Shown here: positions 1 through 12,328 of the stretch, piece by piece | How positions within the stretch are numbered: the stretch's first letter is position 1 | How the letters are laid out: every line of letters begins with the position of its first letter | NCBI GenBank assembly: GCA_004802705.1 | Contig: SGPL01000038.1 | Coordinates: forward strand, 42,083-106,082 | Direction: 5' to 3' | Source of the DNA: Bondarzewia mesenterica | Lineage: Eukaryota; Basidiomycota; Agaricomycetes; Russulales; Bondarzewiaceae | Length of the DNA stretch: 64,000 nt | Notes under the pieces: model-generated | The model's database searches: none | What the model was told of the DNA's origin: nothing | The model's input: the letters and a program-made list of their open reading frames with translations, nothing else | Program-made: the position numbers and the translations under genes

Positions 1-94
1 ATAACATTGCGAAATTTGAAACATGAACGGATGATGAAAGTACAACTGAACGACTGCACAGAAATTGGAACCGATGTGTTCTCCCCTCGCTATT

Positions 95-2092
95 TCATGA
101 ATATCCCAGTGGTTCTGGGAAGTCAATGGCTCTGCCCCCACCTCCACCGGTATTCTTCCCAACAACTGCTGCATGAACAGACTCGAGTGCTTCTGTCCAC
201 TTATCCATTGCCGCATATCGTTTCTTTTCGAGACTCTGCCTGTAGAGTCCGTTAGTACCATCACAAGACAAAATGAATGGCAATGACGAACGCCCTGTCG
301 AGCTCTAGTCGCATAGCTACTTGATCGATTCTTCCTTCTACTTTGCCCTCCAAAATCAGCTCGATCAGAAGTTCTTCCACTTCTTCCTTGTCCACGTTCA
401 ATTGCTATGACGATTCGTTAGCATTGAAAATATCATCATATACAACAATCGATGTAATGATCACCTTTGCGAGAAAAGATAGCTCCAGTCGGGTGTATGG
501 TTTAATGAGGTCAATGAGATACTGTGTTCTCAAACTTCGAAGGAGTTCCCCGATGTAGGACCGGATGAACGCGTCGTCCATGATCGTTGAGCGATTCTCT
601 GATTCGGATTTGACGCCTTTTCTGAAGAGAAAATGCATGCTTCTTACCTCGGAGGATCTTCTCGGCAGCGTGCACCTCGCGTCTTTGGTATGCATCTACA
701 AGATCTGTCATAGCGGTAATTTGTGGGTCGTTTTTATATCTGGAATAATGTTTTGCAATCAAAATATTGATAGACCAAGGATTTACTCACGGTTTCGTCT
801 CTTGACTGTCAAAAGGATTGACTTCACTGCCGGTAAGCATGTTGGCCAGCACAAGATACTTAAGGACTTGAATTCGCTGTGGCGAACCGGCTTCGTCATA
901 ATTCCGGAAAGACTCAAAGAAGTCTTCGCTGGCTCGATTCCATTGACCTGTATATGCCTGGTCAATCCAAGTCAGGTACGGTAAGCCTTACGAGCGCACG
1001 TTCACCCATCCACATCTTCCCACCGCACTCCTTTATGATCCCCATAATGCGCGGATGCGGAATGGCAGACCGGACGCTATTCGAAGCGTTGTATATTTCC
1101 TATATTCCTAGGATGTTAATTTCGTAGATGCTGCGGCCCAAGTTGGGAGACGCGCCTTCAACTTCTTGTAATTCCGCATTTCGTTGTGCATCTGGATCTC
1201 CAAAGCGTAGATCTCCAGGAGCTGCGTCCCCTTCTGCGATTGTTCATCACCGTCTATGCCGGTCCCGGTGGCGTCGTACAAATCGCGGATGAGCTAGACA
1301 ATATTTGACTTAGATCAGAGAATATGGTAAGATACAATCAGCGCACACCTTTGACAATCTTCCGTACTCTTTGCGATCAAGCCATAGCTTTGCCAGCTTT
1401 AAATTTGTCTTCACAGACAGACGCTAATCTTTGATGTTAGCGATCGACAATGAGAATTTAGCCAGAGACAACGAACGTCATTCTTCGCATCCTCGAGCGC
1501 ATCCTTTGTCGCTTGATAAAATCTCTCAAGCACGTCGACCTCAACTGGACCACTTTTTCCTCCACCGACATAATCTAGAATGCCGTTGATGGTCTTCTCG
1601 GCATAATTTCGCGTCACGGCGGACTTTGTGTACGTTAACAATTGTGTGTAGGTTTTCAAGGCATCCAACGGTCTACGAAGTTGAAGGAAAAGTAGTTTCG
1701 TAGACTGTTTCAGTGCTTTGAAGCCCCTACAATTGGCAGAGCATGAGTTTGCATCATGATCCCGAAAATCTTGAACATACCAATCCCCTTTCTCCTCTTC
1801 TTGGTCCACAATTGCTTTGAATTCTTTCAATGCCTGCTCGGGATCGTCCTCTTTCTTTGCTATACTGGTATTCAAGTCCTCGAATCAAAAATCATGAGGT
1901 TCGCCACCTACACTTCGCCGTATAATACATGTTCTCCACGTCCGCACTTCCAGACTCATCTCCGTCATCCCCATCGGAATAGTCAAAGCCGTAATCCTGA
2001 ATAGATGCTTAGTTTCAATACGGAGCGACGAGCAAAGATCCACTTACTTCGTCGTCGGACCCTTGCATGTAATCAGCATCATCGTCATCCAT
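95..2092 (-). CDS. csn2: COP9 signalosome complex subunit 2 (CSN2)
   Basis: Subunit of the COP9 signalosome, which removes Nedd8 from cullins; CSN2 is the scaffold that contacts the cullin-RING ligase. The N-terminus is the classic [15 protein letters not shown], split by an intron and resuming with [11 protein letters not shown]. Further exons carry [14 protein letters not shown] (with intron read-through), [39 protein letters not shown] and [20 protein letters not shown], all near-invariant in this family. The C-terminal PCI half shows [20 protein letters not shown] and [14 protein letters not shown]; the last exon ends in a Gly-rich tail and a stop at 95-97. The start is the ATG at 2092-2090, since the acidic N-terminus begins there. 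At least eight exons are needed and exact junctions in 700-1400 were not all resolved. It diverges from FAB1, 282 bp away. Confidence 0.93.
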
Positions 2093-2374
2093 CGTCTGGA
2101 GAGTATTCAACAAGCTTGGACTTGGTGGCGTAGAGAACTCGTCTATATGTGCAAGATGTTCCCCTGCGAGCGCGACCTTATTGGCCCCGACAAACTGGCG
2201 AATCTGGTTTGTCATCACACACGCGTGCCAGACGGTCCTCAGTAACCAGTAACCCTTTCACTCTTTCCAGTTGCTCTCCAGTGTACAAAAACGCACAGAC
2301 TGCATCCTTGCTTCTCGTGTTTCAACATGTTTTGACTCACTCATCGTGACACGATTTGCGCAGCTTGATACGAG
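2093..2374. promoter_or_regulatory. Divergent promoter between CSN2 and FAB1
   Basis: The 282 bp between the two start codons must hold both promoters and both 5' untranslated regions. An ACGCGT hexamer (MCB-like) lies at 2221-2226. No clear TATA box is visible. The regulatory role is inferred from position only. Confidence 0.5.
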
Positions 2375-5300
2375 ATGGAAACTTCTCAAGCTTCGAGTAT
2401 ACCGAGAACCAGCAGTGGACCTTCTACCAGATCGCGTAGCAGCACCAAGACAGACGATGTAGCCAGTTTGACTTCTTTCAATCCATTCTCAGAAGAAGAT
2501 GAGAATGATCAATCATCGTACGCACTCGTGTCTTCTCTCATCTTTAGAGTGAAAAGTACTTTGGCGGCCCCTCTGTCATCTGCGGTTGCAGCCGCTTCGG
2601 GAAATAACACTACACCTACTGGCTCGCAGAATGCACCCACCAGCGAACGGAGACGACTTCCTAATGCCGTTATTCAAAGTATTACTTCCACTACGTCTTC
2701 GAGATCATCCACAGAGCGTCCCCACACACTCAATGTGGTTTCGTCAAATCTTGCACCTCCTCTAGTCTCTTTGACACCTGTTACGTCGGAGACTCCATCA
2801 TTCAACACCGAGTACGACAGGCCACCATCTCGAGGAGGGATATATAATTCTCCGGTTTTGGAGTCTCATGAAAGCGGTATCATGTATGGAACGGCCATAC
2901 CGGGTTTTCCCATCCAGGATGATGCTCGAAGTATCAGAACCACTACGAGCATCAAAAGATCTGCATCTGTATCGAAAGTCATTCGGAGAATACGGGGTGA
3001 AGGTATGTCTCTTATGGCTGCTTCTCTTCTTGATAATCTCAAAGGCACAGGATTATCTCGTGATTATTGGATGGATGATGAGACCTGTAAGGACTGCTAC
3101 GATTGCAAGAGTGTGTTCACCACCTGGAGGCGTAAACACCATTGTCGAATATGCGGTAAGTCGGCTCTTGATGTATCATGATACATGTCTTACTTCGCGT
3201 TTACAGGGCAAATTTTCTGCTCCCGTTGTGCTTCAAATATAATCAAGGGCACACGCTTTGGCCATGATGGGATGGTTCGAATATGCAACCTCTGCCTGGA
3301 GAGACTTGCAAAAGTCGATGAAGATGAAGATGATGATAGGCGGTCCATCGTTTCTGGCATGACCTCTTCCTATCCTATTCATCAATTAGGCTCGGATGCC
3401 ACATCTTTCAGCTTGGGGCATCATCCGCAGTCTCCATTCGCCGCCTCACAGCTATTTGGGCGCACAGACGAACCTTTCAACCTTTTTTTCTATCGCCGAG
3501 ACGAGAAGGCGTGTGTCTGGGTCCGACGAAAGTGGCTTCATTTCTCGGCCAATCACTCCTCAAGATGCCTTGTGTGACGATAGCACTTGGGGTCCCTCTC
3601 GCAAGACAATAGCACCTTTCCGGAGGGGTTTAGCGGACGATGAAAAAAGACGCGGACCCATTGGCCGATGACCTGAGCCACAATAATTCTCCCACTGCTC
3701 TTGGTTCGAAGACACCCGTTGAATTTCCCGTCACAGTACCTATCTCCGCGGATGACGCCACGAGCTTTATACAATTTCCCATCAGTTCGCCTGAATATGG
3801 ACCCGATAATCCAAGACCACAGAATCTGGCCAGATCGCGGTTCAATTCATACGCTGACTTCGATGCCGCTACACCATTCATTCGTAGCCGGGTTCAAAGT
3901 CGGCTCCCAGACACAGACACATCCGGTGAACCTGGTTGGCGAACTAGGCGAGAGAGCACCGCGTTCGTATCTCTGCTCAATGTGAGACATCCTGTATCTA
4001 ACATAGTCGTTCAATCAGATACGCTCAGGAGCTCAATCTATTGTCTATGTTTCACCTTAGGCTGATGCTGCGGCAGATGTTGACTAAAGAGGCTATCCCA
4101 AACATCCGCGAATGGGAAGAGACCTTGCTCAAACTAGCGCTGCGGATTGCGAAGGAATTGACCTTCACCGCCCATCCCCATCGTCAGGGCACGGACATGG
4201 ACGTTCGACGTTACGTGAAGATCAAAAAAATCCCAGGTGGTGCCCCGAAGGACTCCGAATATGTTGACGGCGCAGTTATTACCAAGAACGTTGCTCATAA
4301 GACGATGTCCAGGCTTCAGCGCAACCCCAGAGTCATGCTTGTGACATTTCCATTGGAGTTCAGTCGCGTGGAGGGCCAATACATGCATTTTGGCCAGATC
4401 GTTCGTCAAGAAAAAGAGTACCTTGGCAATCTTGCGAGTCGTATTGCTGCATTACGTCCCCATGTGGTTCTCGTCGAGAAGTCTGTTTCTAGACTGGCTC
4501 TCGATGCGCTGGCGGCACATAATATCGCTGTTGCACGGACAGTCAAATCATCCGCCGTACGATTCGTCGCTCGCATGACACAAGGCGATGTATTCTCGTC
4601 GATCGACAAGCTTGCATTGGAACCACATCTCGGGCATTGCGCCAAGTTCTGTATCCAGACCTTTGATCACCCACTGATCCCTGGTCGAAGGAAGACGTAC
4701 ATGCGATTCGAAGGCTGCAATCGTGAAATGGGATGCACTATCGTTCTGAGAGGTGGGGACATGGACACGCTGCGACGTGTAAAGAACGTTACCCGCTTCC
4801 TCACTTTCATTGTTCGCAATTTGAAACTGGAGACACACCTCTGGAAAGATTCAGTCATCACTTTGCCTGCCCTGAGTGCAGACGCTGTCCCGGCTTCGCA
4901 GCGCTCGACATCTATTACTACCCCTTTCCCTCTCAGCCTGTCTCTTTCCAATTCCATGCCACGCCTTTCTGAATACAACAGTCATGTCGAGACGGAAGAC
5001 CCAGATGAGGAAGGTCTTCCAGACGAGGATGCAGGACGGCTTCGACTTTCTCGTCGCATTCAACAATCTTTGGACCCGTACTTGACAACATTTATATCGG
5101 TGTCGGCCACCTTGCGCTTTCCACCCCCTCAACCGATACGTCGTATGAAGGAATTGGACGACGAACTCATCCGTTCTAAACAGGCATGGGAAAATGAAGT
5201 CGTCAGACGGGAGGACATGCACGTTGCTCCCTCGCATACCCAAGAATCCACCGCCACTCCTACCATCTCTGAGCAGGACGATGAGCGACCAGAAGTCAAT

Positions 5301-8300
5301 GCTCAGATCGAGTCTCTTCCAGTCCTTGATTTTGCGATGACTCCGCCCCCGGGCGACGCACCTCTGGCCCGACTAGAAGAACCTGGCTACTTTGATCACA
5401 AATCAGTCGTACCATCATCACAATTCAGTTTGCCTGCCTCTGTTGTGCGTTCCCCTGGACCGATCTTTTCAGGATCACCTGAAGAGCCTCCGCTGCAGCT
5501 CACAACAGCCGTGGATATCACTCTGGAGAGCCATCTTAGCTACGTTCAGTGGCAGCACCAGGAACAACAGCGGGTATGGGAGTGGTACCTTCGGAAGAAC
5601 GGCGACGATTTTGTCGTCGAGAAGTATCAATTCATCAGCCTGTGGGAGTTCATCTTACCCCTCGGAGAGGACGGTCTTCATGCCGCCTGCTTCCCTCCGC
5701 ATTTCCAATACATCACCTATTACGGTGAGAACGATTGTACCCTGGGCCAGTTCATCGAGAATAGCGTTGCGGACACGCTATTGTGGTCACTTGATCCCAA
5801 AACACCACTTTGCTCTGGAAAGGGCTGCAATGAGCCATTGGCTCGACATTGCAAGATCTACGTTCACAACGAGGCTCGTCTTTCTGTTGCCGTTGAGCAA
5901 TGGGATGGTCAAATCATCGGACGTAGAAATACTCCTGCCCCCGACTTGATAACGACCTGGAGTGCTTGCCGTATATGCGGTTCAGCCACACCTTTCATAC
6001 CAGTCTCACAAGAGATGCAGCGATACTCTTTTGCCAAATTCCTCGAGCTTCACTTCTACCCTGCCGATGTTCAGCTGGTGCAGGGAGCTGGCTGCGAGCA
6101 CAATATCTATCAGCATCATATCCGCTATTTTGCGACCGGAGGAATGACGGTGCGGTTCCAGGCCGATCCTATCACTCTGCACGAGATCGTGTATCCACCT
6201 ATGCGTATTCGAGTTCGTCCAGAAACCCAGCTGGAGATGAAGAACACAGACTACGAACGCTTGGTTAATCGGAATTTTGCGTGGTATACTGCCCTCATCG
6301 ACGATCTTAAACTGATCAACATCGATGCGGCCATTGGCGACGAGGAAGCGGACGCAAAGCTTACGGCGCATATCAATTCACTCATTTTGAGGGCGGAATC
6401 CGAGAAAACGGAGATCACCCGACTTATCAACAAAGTCTACAGAGAATCAGCGCCAACAGATACCTTGGCGTTGAATCAGGTTCGTTCATATCGACAGGAC
6501 AAGATTGTTGCCTGGCAAGCAGATTTTGACCGATTACCGAGACCAAAGGGTCCGCCACTTGACAAGAACGGTCGACGAGCTTCCGCATTCGAGTCTGTAA
6601 GAGCGATGTGGCCGAGGAGGTATGAGTTGTCAGGGACCTTTGACAATCTGCACATGCCTTCGTCGAGTGTTTCGGAAGCGGAGGAATCTCTCCCTCCGCC
6701 AATGATGAGAAGGGTCACTGGGGACTCTTTCATTTCATCTGCGTCGGAAGCTTCTGAGACGGAGGTTTCCACCGGTTTATCGCGTAAGAACAGCGCGGAC
6801 AGAGGTTTACTTGCGACTTCAGACGTGTACACTTCGTCTCTTATGGATCAGACGCAGGTTACCGATAGTGACGCGCCTCAGTCGTCTTCCACCGTGCTCA
6901 AGTCCGATCCAGATAGCGACTCCACAATTGGTGCTGTCAAAACTGAAGCGGCGACTGCTGACAATGATTCCTCTGTCGTCCCTACTCAAGTAAGATGTCA
7001 TTTGTCTACTCCGACGATTTTTAACTTGAATCTACAGGATGGCATACGAACTTCCACTCACTTGAAGACCATCTCAAGACTACCAAGACGCGCCTCACAG
7101 CAGCCCAGTGTTGCCGAGTTGGTGAAGAAATATCAAGAGTACCTTCCGCCTCAGGGAGTTGAGGAGCTGGCCAGGACTGCAATGTCCCCTCGCCTTCCTA
7201 CCGCAGAGAGCGATCAAGAGTATGCATCAGCGTACGAACCACGCTATCCTACACGGAGCCGGATCAGACATCCACCTCCCAGGAAGGGTTCGACATCTGA
7301 TTTCGAGTCGAGTTATGCTGCTAACATTGCGCCCCGATATCTCACTCATCCCCGAAGGCCTGCCAAGCAAGCCTCACAATTCAGTCGCATACCGGGTCTT
7401 ATTGCATCGTCCTTTGACTCGCAGAATCAATCCCGTCAACCTTCGCCGGAGAAGCGGACTTCGCTGTCGCATATGAATTCTGAAGCGGCGGGGAGACTTG
7501 GTAGAACAACTCCTCCACCCTTTTCACGGATTCCAGGCGCGGTGTTTCCGGGACAGAAAACCATTCGGACCAAGCCGTCAACTCGCAATCCTACTAAGGA
7601 CAAATCGTCCTCTTCACGCCCGGGATCGAGCACTGGAGCAAAGTCAACGTTCCGGCGCGCACCTGTCACCCCTGGAAGTAAAGTCTCAAACATTGCGAAG
7701 CATTTTGAGCGCATCAATAAGGACAACGAACGGGCCAATCGACGGTACGCTGTTATTCGGGGTCGCCGAGCTCGTCCTGTCGCTTCGGCTCGAGCCAAAG
7801 TGGAGATCCTAGACAGCGTCAAAGATGCTATCAAGGATGATTCAGACAACTCAGATTCATCTAGCGAAGCAGACGATGAAGGAGGCGACGAAGATGAGAC
7901 AAGAAAATCTCCTGATAAGCCCTCGCCTGAATCTTCCACGACCCTTCCAAAGGTCACCATAGAGGCGGAACCTGACAATATCGTCAATCGTCCAAACGAA
8001 GGATCGTCGACTATTGCCGAACTTAGCCCCAGCCAAGTAGCTCCAGAGGAATCATCCCAGGGGTCAAGTCGCCAACCTATGACCTCTGTTTCGCCTTCCC
8101 CTCTCGTATCTACCCTGCCTGATCACAAAGATTCCACACTACCATCCTCAGATCTCGATCTGGGGCCACCTGGCCAAGAACGCAGCTCATTGTTGAAGGC
8201 GCTTTCCGGTCTTTGGCCCCAGCATCTACCTAATTCTCGCAATCGTGTTGAGCTCGAAAGTGATGATCCAATGGTGGACACAGAGCATATTTTTCGTGAC

Positions 8301-9914
8301 TCATCCATGGTAGTGCGCACTGATGAGCCAACATCTATAATCGCACTGGCCCTCAAGTAAATATTATCTTCTTTTGGATGCATCAATCATACCCTTCTGA
8401 CTTCCTCTCCCAGCTCTCCACAGTACCGTGACATGCTTGCTAAATCGCGGGCGGAGAAACGCAACGCGAGAGAGCCCAAGTTGACGGATGGTGGGGAGGT
8501 TTTCATGCCTGATGACCGTTCGGTTGCCGAATCAACATCCACCTGGGGTGTGGTGAATGTGGAGAGCAGTGACAGCGCCAACCCGACGGAAGACCTTCGA
8601 GTTCCTTCATCTAAGCTACCGTGGGCGATCTGTGAGTCAATGCTCAAAACCGCATGTCAAATGCATCCAAACTAAACAATGATCGCAGCATTTGAAAGCG
8701 GTGACCTTACTATCAGCTGTACTGTGCTTTATCCTGAACAGTTCGATGCATTGCGACGAACCTACGATTGCGAGAAGAGCATGATAGAGTCACTGGCTAG
8801 ATGTGTGAAATGGAATGCCAGTGGGGGAAAGTCTGGTTCGGCCTTCTTGAAAACTCGAGGTAGGTCTACAGTTGTCTTCCCAATCTACCAGTGACTGACG
8901 AAGGTTTACCGTAGACGACAGATTTATTGCCAAGGAAATGTCTAGGACAGAGGTTCAGACTATGGAGACGTTTGCTCCTGCCTACTTTGACTACATGTCA
9001 TCTGCCGTCTCTGCTAATGTCGGTGCCTCTGTTCTTGTTACTGACCTCTTCTAACAAACGTTGCAATTGCAGCGTCCTACCCTCCTTGCGAAGGTCTTTG
9101 GCTGTTATAAGATCACTTTTAAAAAGAATGGTAAAGATAAGGGGCCAGTGCGATTCAAATCTACACAGATGAACCTCTTGGTCATGGAAAATTTGTTCTA
9201 CGACCGGAGATTCTCAAAGGTGCTGTTCGTTTGTTCCACGACCATCTCGACAACTGAACACATCTGCAGATCTACGATCTTAAGGGTTCAACACGCAATC
9301 GGCATGTACAATCTACCGGCAAGGAGAATGAAGTCCTCTTGGATGAGAATTTGGTTCAATGTGTGTCCTTTGAAAATATCATACACGTTTCTTTCTGACG
9401 CCCTTTCCTAGCTGCCCACCTTGCACCATTTTATCTTCGAGAACACTCAAAGCGCATTCTTCGCGGTGCCCTTTATAATGACAGCAAGTTCTTGGCAGAT
9501 ATCAATGTAATGGATTATTCGCTAGTTGTCGGTGTGGACTGCGTCAAGAATGAGCTGGTTGTTGGCATAGTCGGTGTGTCTTCCAGATATCACAATTTAG
9601 TCGCGTCTCTTATATTCCGTCCAAGATTACGTGCGAACCTATACTTGGGACAAAAAGCTTGAGAGTTGGGTGAAAGAGTCGGCTTTTCTTGGTGGTGCGG
9701 GCAAGGGCGAGCCCACTATCGTCACTCCCAAACAATACAGACAGCGCTTCACAAGTGCCATGGAGCGGTATTTCCCACTAGTGAGTATCACGTCTCGACG
9801 AGGATCTGGGCCTTGATCTGACGATTTTAACAGGTGCCAGATCGGTGGATGAAGCAAGAAGATGCTCCTGAAGAAGATGGAAATAGTCTCCTTGACCTGT
9901 GGCCGGATTGGTAG
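2375..9914 (+). CDS. FAB1: 1-phosphatidylinositol 3-phosphate 5-kinase FAB1/PIKfyve
   Basis: Makes PI(3,5)P2 from PI3P on endosomes and the vacuole. Domains in order: a Ser/Thr-rich N-terminus; a FYVE zinc finger at about residues 230-295 ([20 protein letters not shown], then [12 protein letters not shown] and ICNLC) split by an intron at 3156-3206; a TCP-1/chaperonin-like domain around 4050-4860 ([23 protein letters not shown]); a Cys-rich central region (5540-6240); a long disordered stretch; and the lipid kinase domain at 8680-9910 ([37 protein letters not shown]). Total is about 2,300 residues, normal for FAB1. An intron at 3963-4018 (GTTCGT donor, CTAAC branch site) restores STAYAQELNL. 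As sequenced the second exon has two one-base frame breaks, at T7 (3483-3489) and A6 (3643-3648). The 48-nt intron at 6990-7037 is open in frame. The stop is the TAG at 9912-9914. Confidence 0.95.
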
Positions 9915-10153
9915 TTCATGACATTTGCACGACTTGAGAAACGGACCATTTCGAGTTTGGTTTTCTATACATCTATATCACTTGCTTTGTTGTAGATTTA
10001 TCACTTCGCTTAGTTTTCAAACGCACCACCACAGTACACATTATCTGCATTATCTTGTACCATACCATACCCGCATCGTCATATCCATCTTTATGATTAT
10101 ACTGGCTGGATCTGGGATCCACCCATACAAATTCTCCCGATCGAGGTGAATCA

Positions 10154-12005
10154 TCAAAGCTTCCGTGTCTTTACCTGTTTGCCTGCAATAATCTGAGTTT
10201 GCTGCTTGACTGCCACCGAAAATTGGTCCTTCGTGGCCTTCTTCTCAACACGGCGCACTTGCCGGTCTGCCTTGATGGACTGCTTTCGGGCTTTTTTCTC
10301 TTCCTTTGACTCAGAACGAGATCTGGTGACTGTTTTACGGACTTTGATCAGGGGTCAATGATTAGGGATGCGGAGACGGCAAGAAAATGACGACTGACCC
10401 AGGGTCTCACCGTCAACATTTGGTGGTGCAGGCCGACGTTGAAGTGCAGACTTCTCCACGAGATCCGGTTCAATGATGGACGGAAGACCGGTGCGTGGGT
10501 CCAGGTGGATTTTTGGGACGGGCTTGCTTTGGCGAGCCCTGATCAAGCGAGGATGGTTTTCGAGATTGGTATGCGTAGCTATGAACACAGATTAGTATAT
10601 CCTATCAACTGAAAAGTAGGTTCGAAACTCACTGAGAACAGTCTCCACGTCCCATCTATCTCTCTTATCCTCCTTCTCCCACGCAGCGAAAATGTCATCA
10701 TCGTCGTCACCAGCCTCATCGCTACCCTGTTCTCTCACTCGTTGATCCAGACCCATTGCGTTACGCAAGGCTTCCAGCTTTTCGGCACCGATACCTGGTA
10801 GGGTTGGCTTCATTTTGCCTCCCGATATCTCAAAATTGTCTAGAAATTCATCCATGAGGTTTTCGAAATCTTCGCGAGAAGTTATGAGCTGGGGAGCATC
10901 TTCTGAGTCTTCTGAGTCAGGAGGCTCCTCATCTGATTTATACTCCCTCTCAATCTAATGGCAATCGTGAATGCATTGCAAACACGACATGTCAAGCCGG
11001 CGCACCTGATCAAACCGCTCGTCAAGAGTCCGTAACCCTTCGTTCCTGAACATCGATGAACTGCTCATGCTGTAGCCCGACGCGTCCGATGTCCCCTTGC
11101 GTCTCCTCTTCCCTCCTACGACAGAGAAGTCGGGCATCCGACCAATGGTGTCCATGCCTTCAGAGCAAATATCCTCATCGTCTGACGCATTCGTCCAATT
11201 TCCTGCATCAGCCTGCTGCGCTTTCTTGAACGCTGCAAACCTTGCCTCCCAGTTATCATCCTCTTCGCCTGCAGCTTTTCCTTCCACAATACCGGCTTCC
11301 TCTGCAATTCCCTCGTCAATAAACTGGAAATCCATGTGTTCCTCGGGGCCTCTCTCGCCATCTCGTACCAGATCTCCAAAGAAATCGTCGTCCAAGTCCT
11401 CATTCACAAATGCGTCGTCTTCTAGAGCCTCCAGGACCTGCCTCAAATGCGGGTCCATATCTGGCTGGAAACCCGCGATCGAGGACGGAATGGCTTCTTG
11501 ATTTTCAAAATTTCGGGGAAGCTCTGAAGTGGAAGGGAGAGCCTCTGCGGGCAAATCGCGTAGGGAGATGGGGATATTTTCTTTCCTCCTAGATCCAGAT
11601 TTTTGAGTGGAAGGGGCTTCAATTAGAACAGATTCGACACCGTCCTCTTGCACGCCGACAGGGCGCAAGTGCTGCATATAGTCGTAGTCGGTGTCATCGT
11701 AGTAGATGCCATAGAGCGTAGCTTCGCCAATATTAGGTCGCTGTGCATCATGGGCTAAGTCAGAAGGCGACAGAATCTGTTCCAAGTCAGCTTTGGATTT
11801 TCCCTAGAAAACGATCACAGTTAAAACTTCCGGAACAGACATGGCTGATTTTGTGAGCACATGCCTTCTTCTGATTTTCTGGGATGAACGGTTTGAGGAC
11901 ATGTTGGCTTGCCTCAGGATCGTGAATTAACGGATCCCGCTGAGATCTATGGACCAGCTGGAAGTGCTGTGCACCCGGTTGCCTAAATATTGATTTGGGA
12001 GGCAT
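10154..12005 (-). CDS. LTV1: Low-temperature viability protein LTV1
   Basis: Ribosome biogenesis factor that rides on pre-40S particles and is released after casein-kinase phosphorylation. The start at 12005 gives MPPKSIFRQPGAQHFQLVHR, the conserved Ltv1 opening, followed by SQRDPLIHDPEASQHVL. After the first intron come ADLEQILSPSDLAHD and GEATLYGIYYDDTDYDYMQH. The middle is very acidic (DDEDICSEG, DDFFGDLVRDG). Later exons hold LMDEFLDNFEISGGK, then HPRLIRARQSKPVPKIHLDP, and a Lys/Arg-rich C-terminus ending GKQVKTRKL with the stop at 10154-10156. Length is typical for the family. It is convergent with FAB1 (240 bp between stops) and divergent from TAF2. Confidence 0.93.
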
Positions 12006-12328
12006 TCTAAATGTTGTTTTTGAAAAGCCCTGCGTGATGATATGAGTACAAGGATTTGGAACACTTCAATGCATCCGGGAAGAGCTCAGTCTCACTGCTG
12101 AAGTTGACTTGCGAGGTCCCGATCAGCCTTTGCCACATGTAGTGTTACGTAAACCAGACACTATCCCTCCTTCCACGACGACGAGGTCATCGTACTTGCA
12201 GACGGCGCCCTGCAACCTATTTCATCTCTGGTTCTAGTTACTCCGGTTTCTTTCCTGTCACGCCCTTCTCAAAGCAGGCCTCCTTCCGGGCACGATAGTC
12301 CGAGTCCTGCTTTGCCAAAGACGTCAAC
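12006..12328. promoter_or_regulatory. Divergent promoter between LTV1 and TAF2
   Basis: The 323 bp between the LTV1 and TAF2 start codons. No TATA box or obvious repeat is visible; assigned from position only. Confidence 0.45.
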
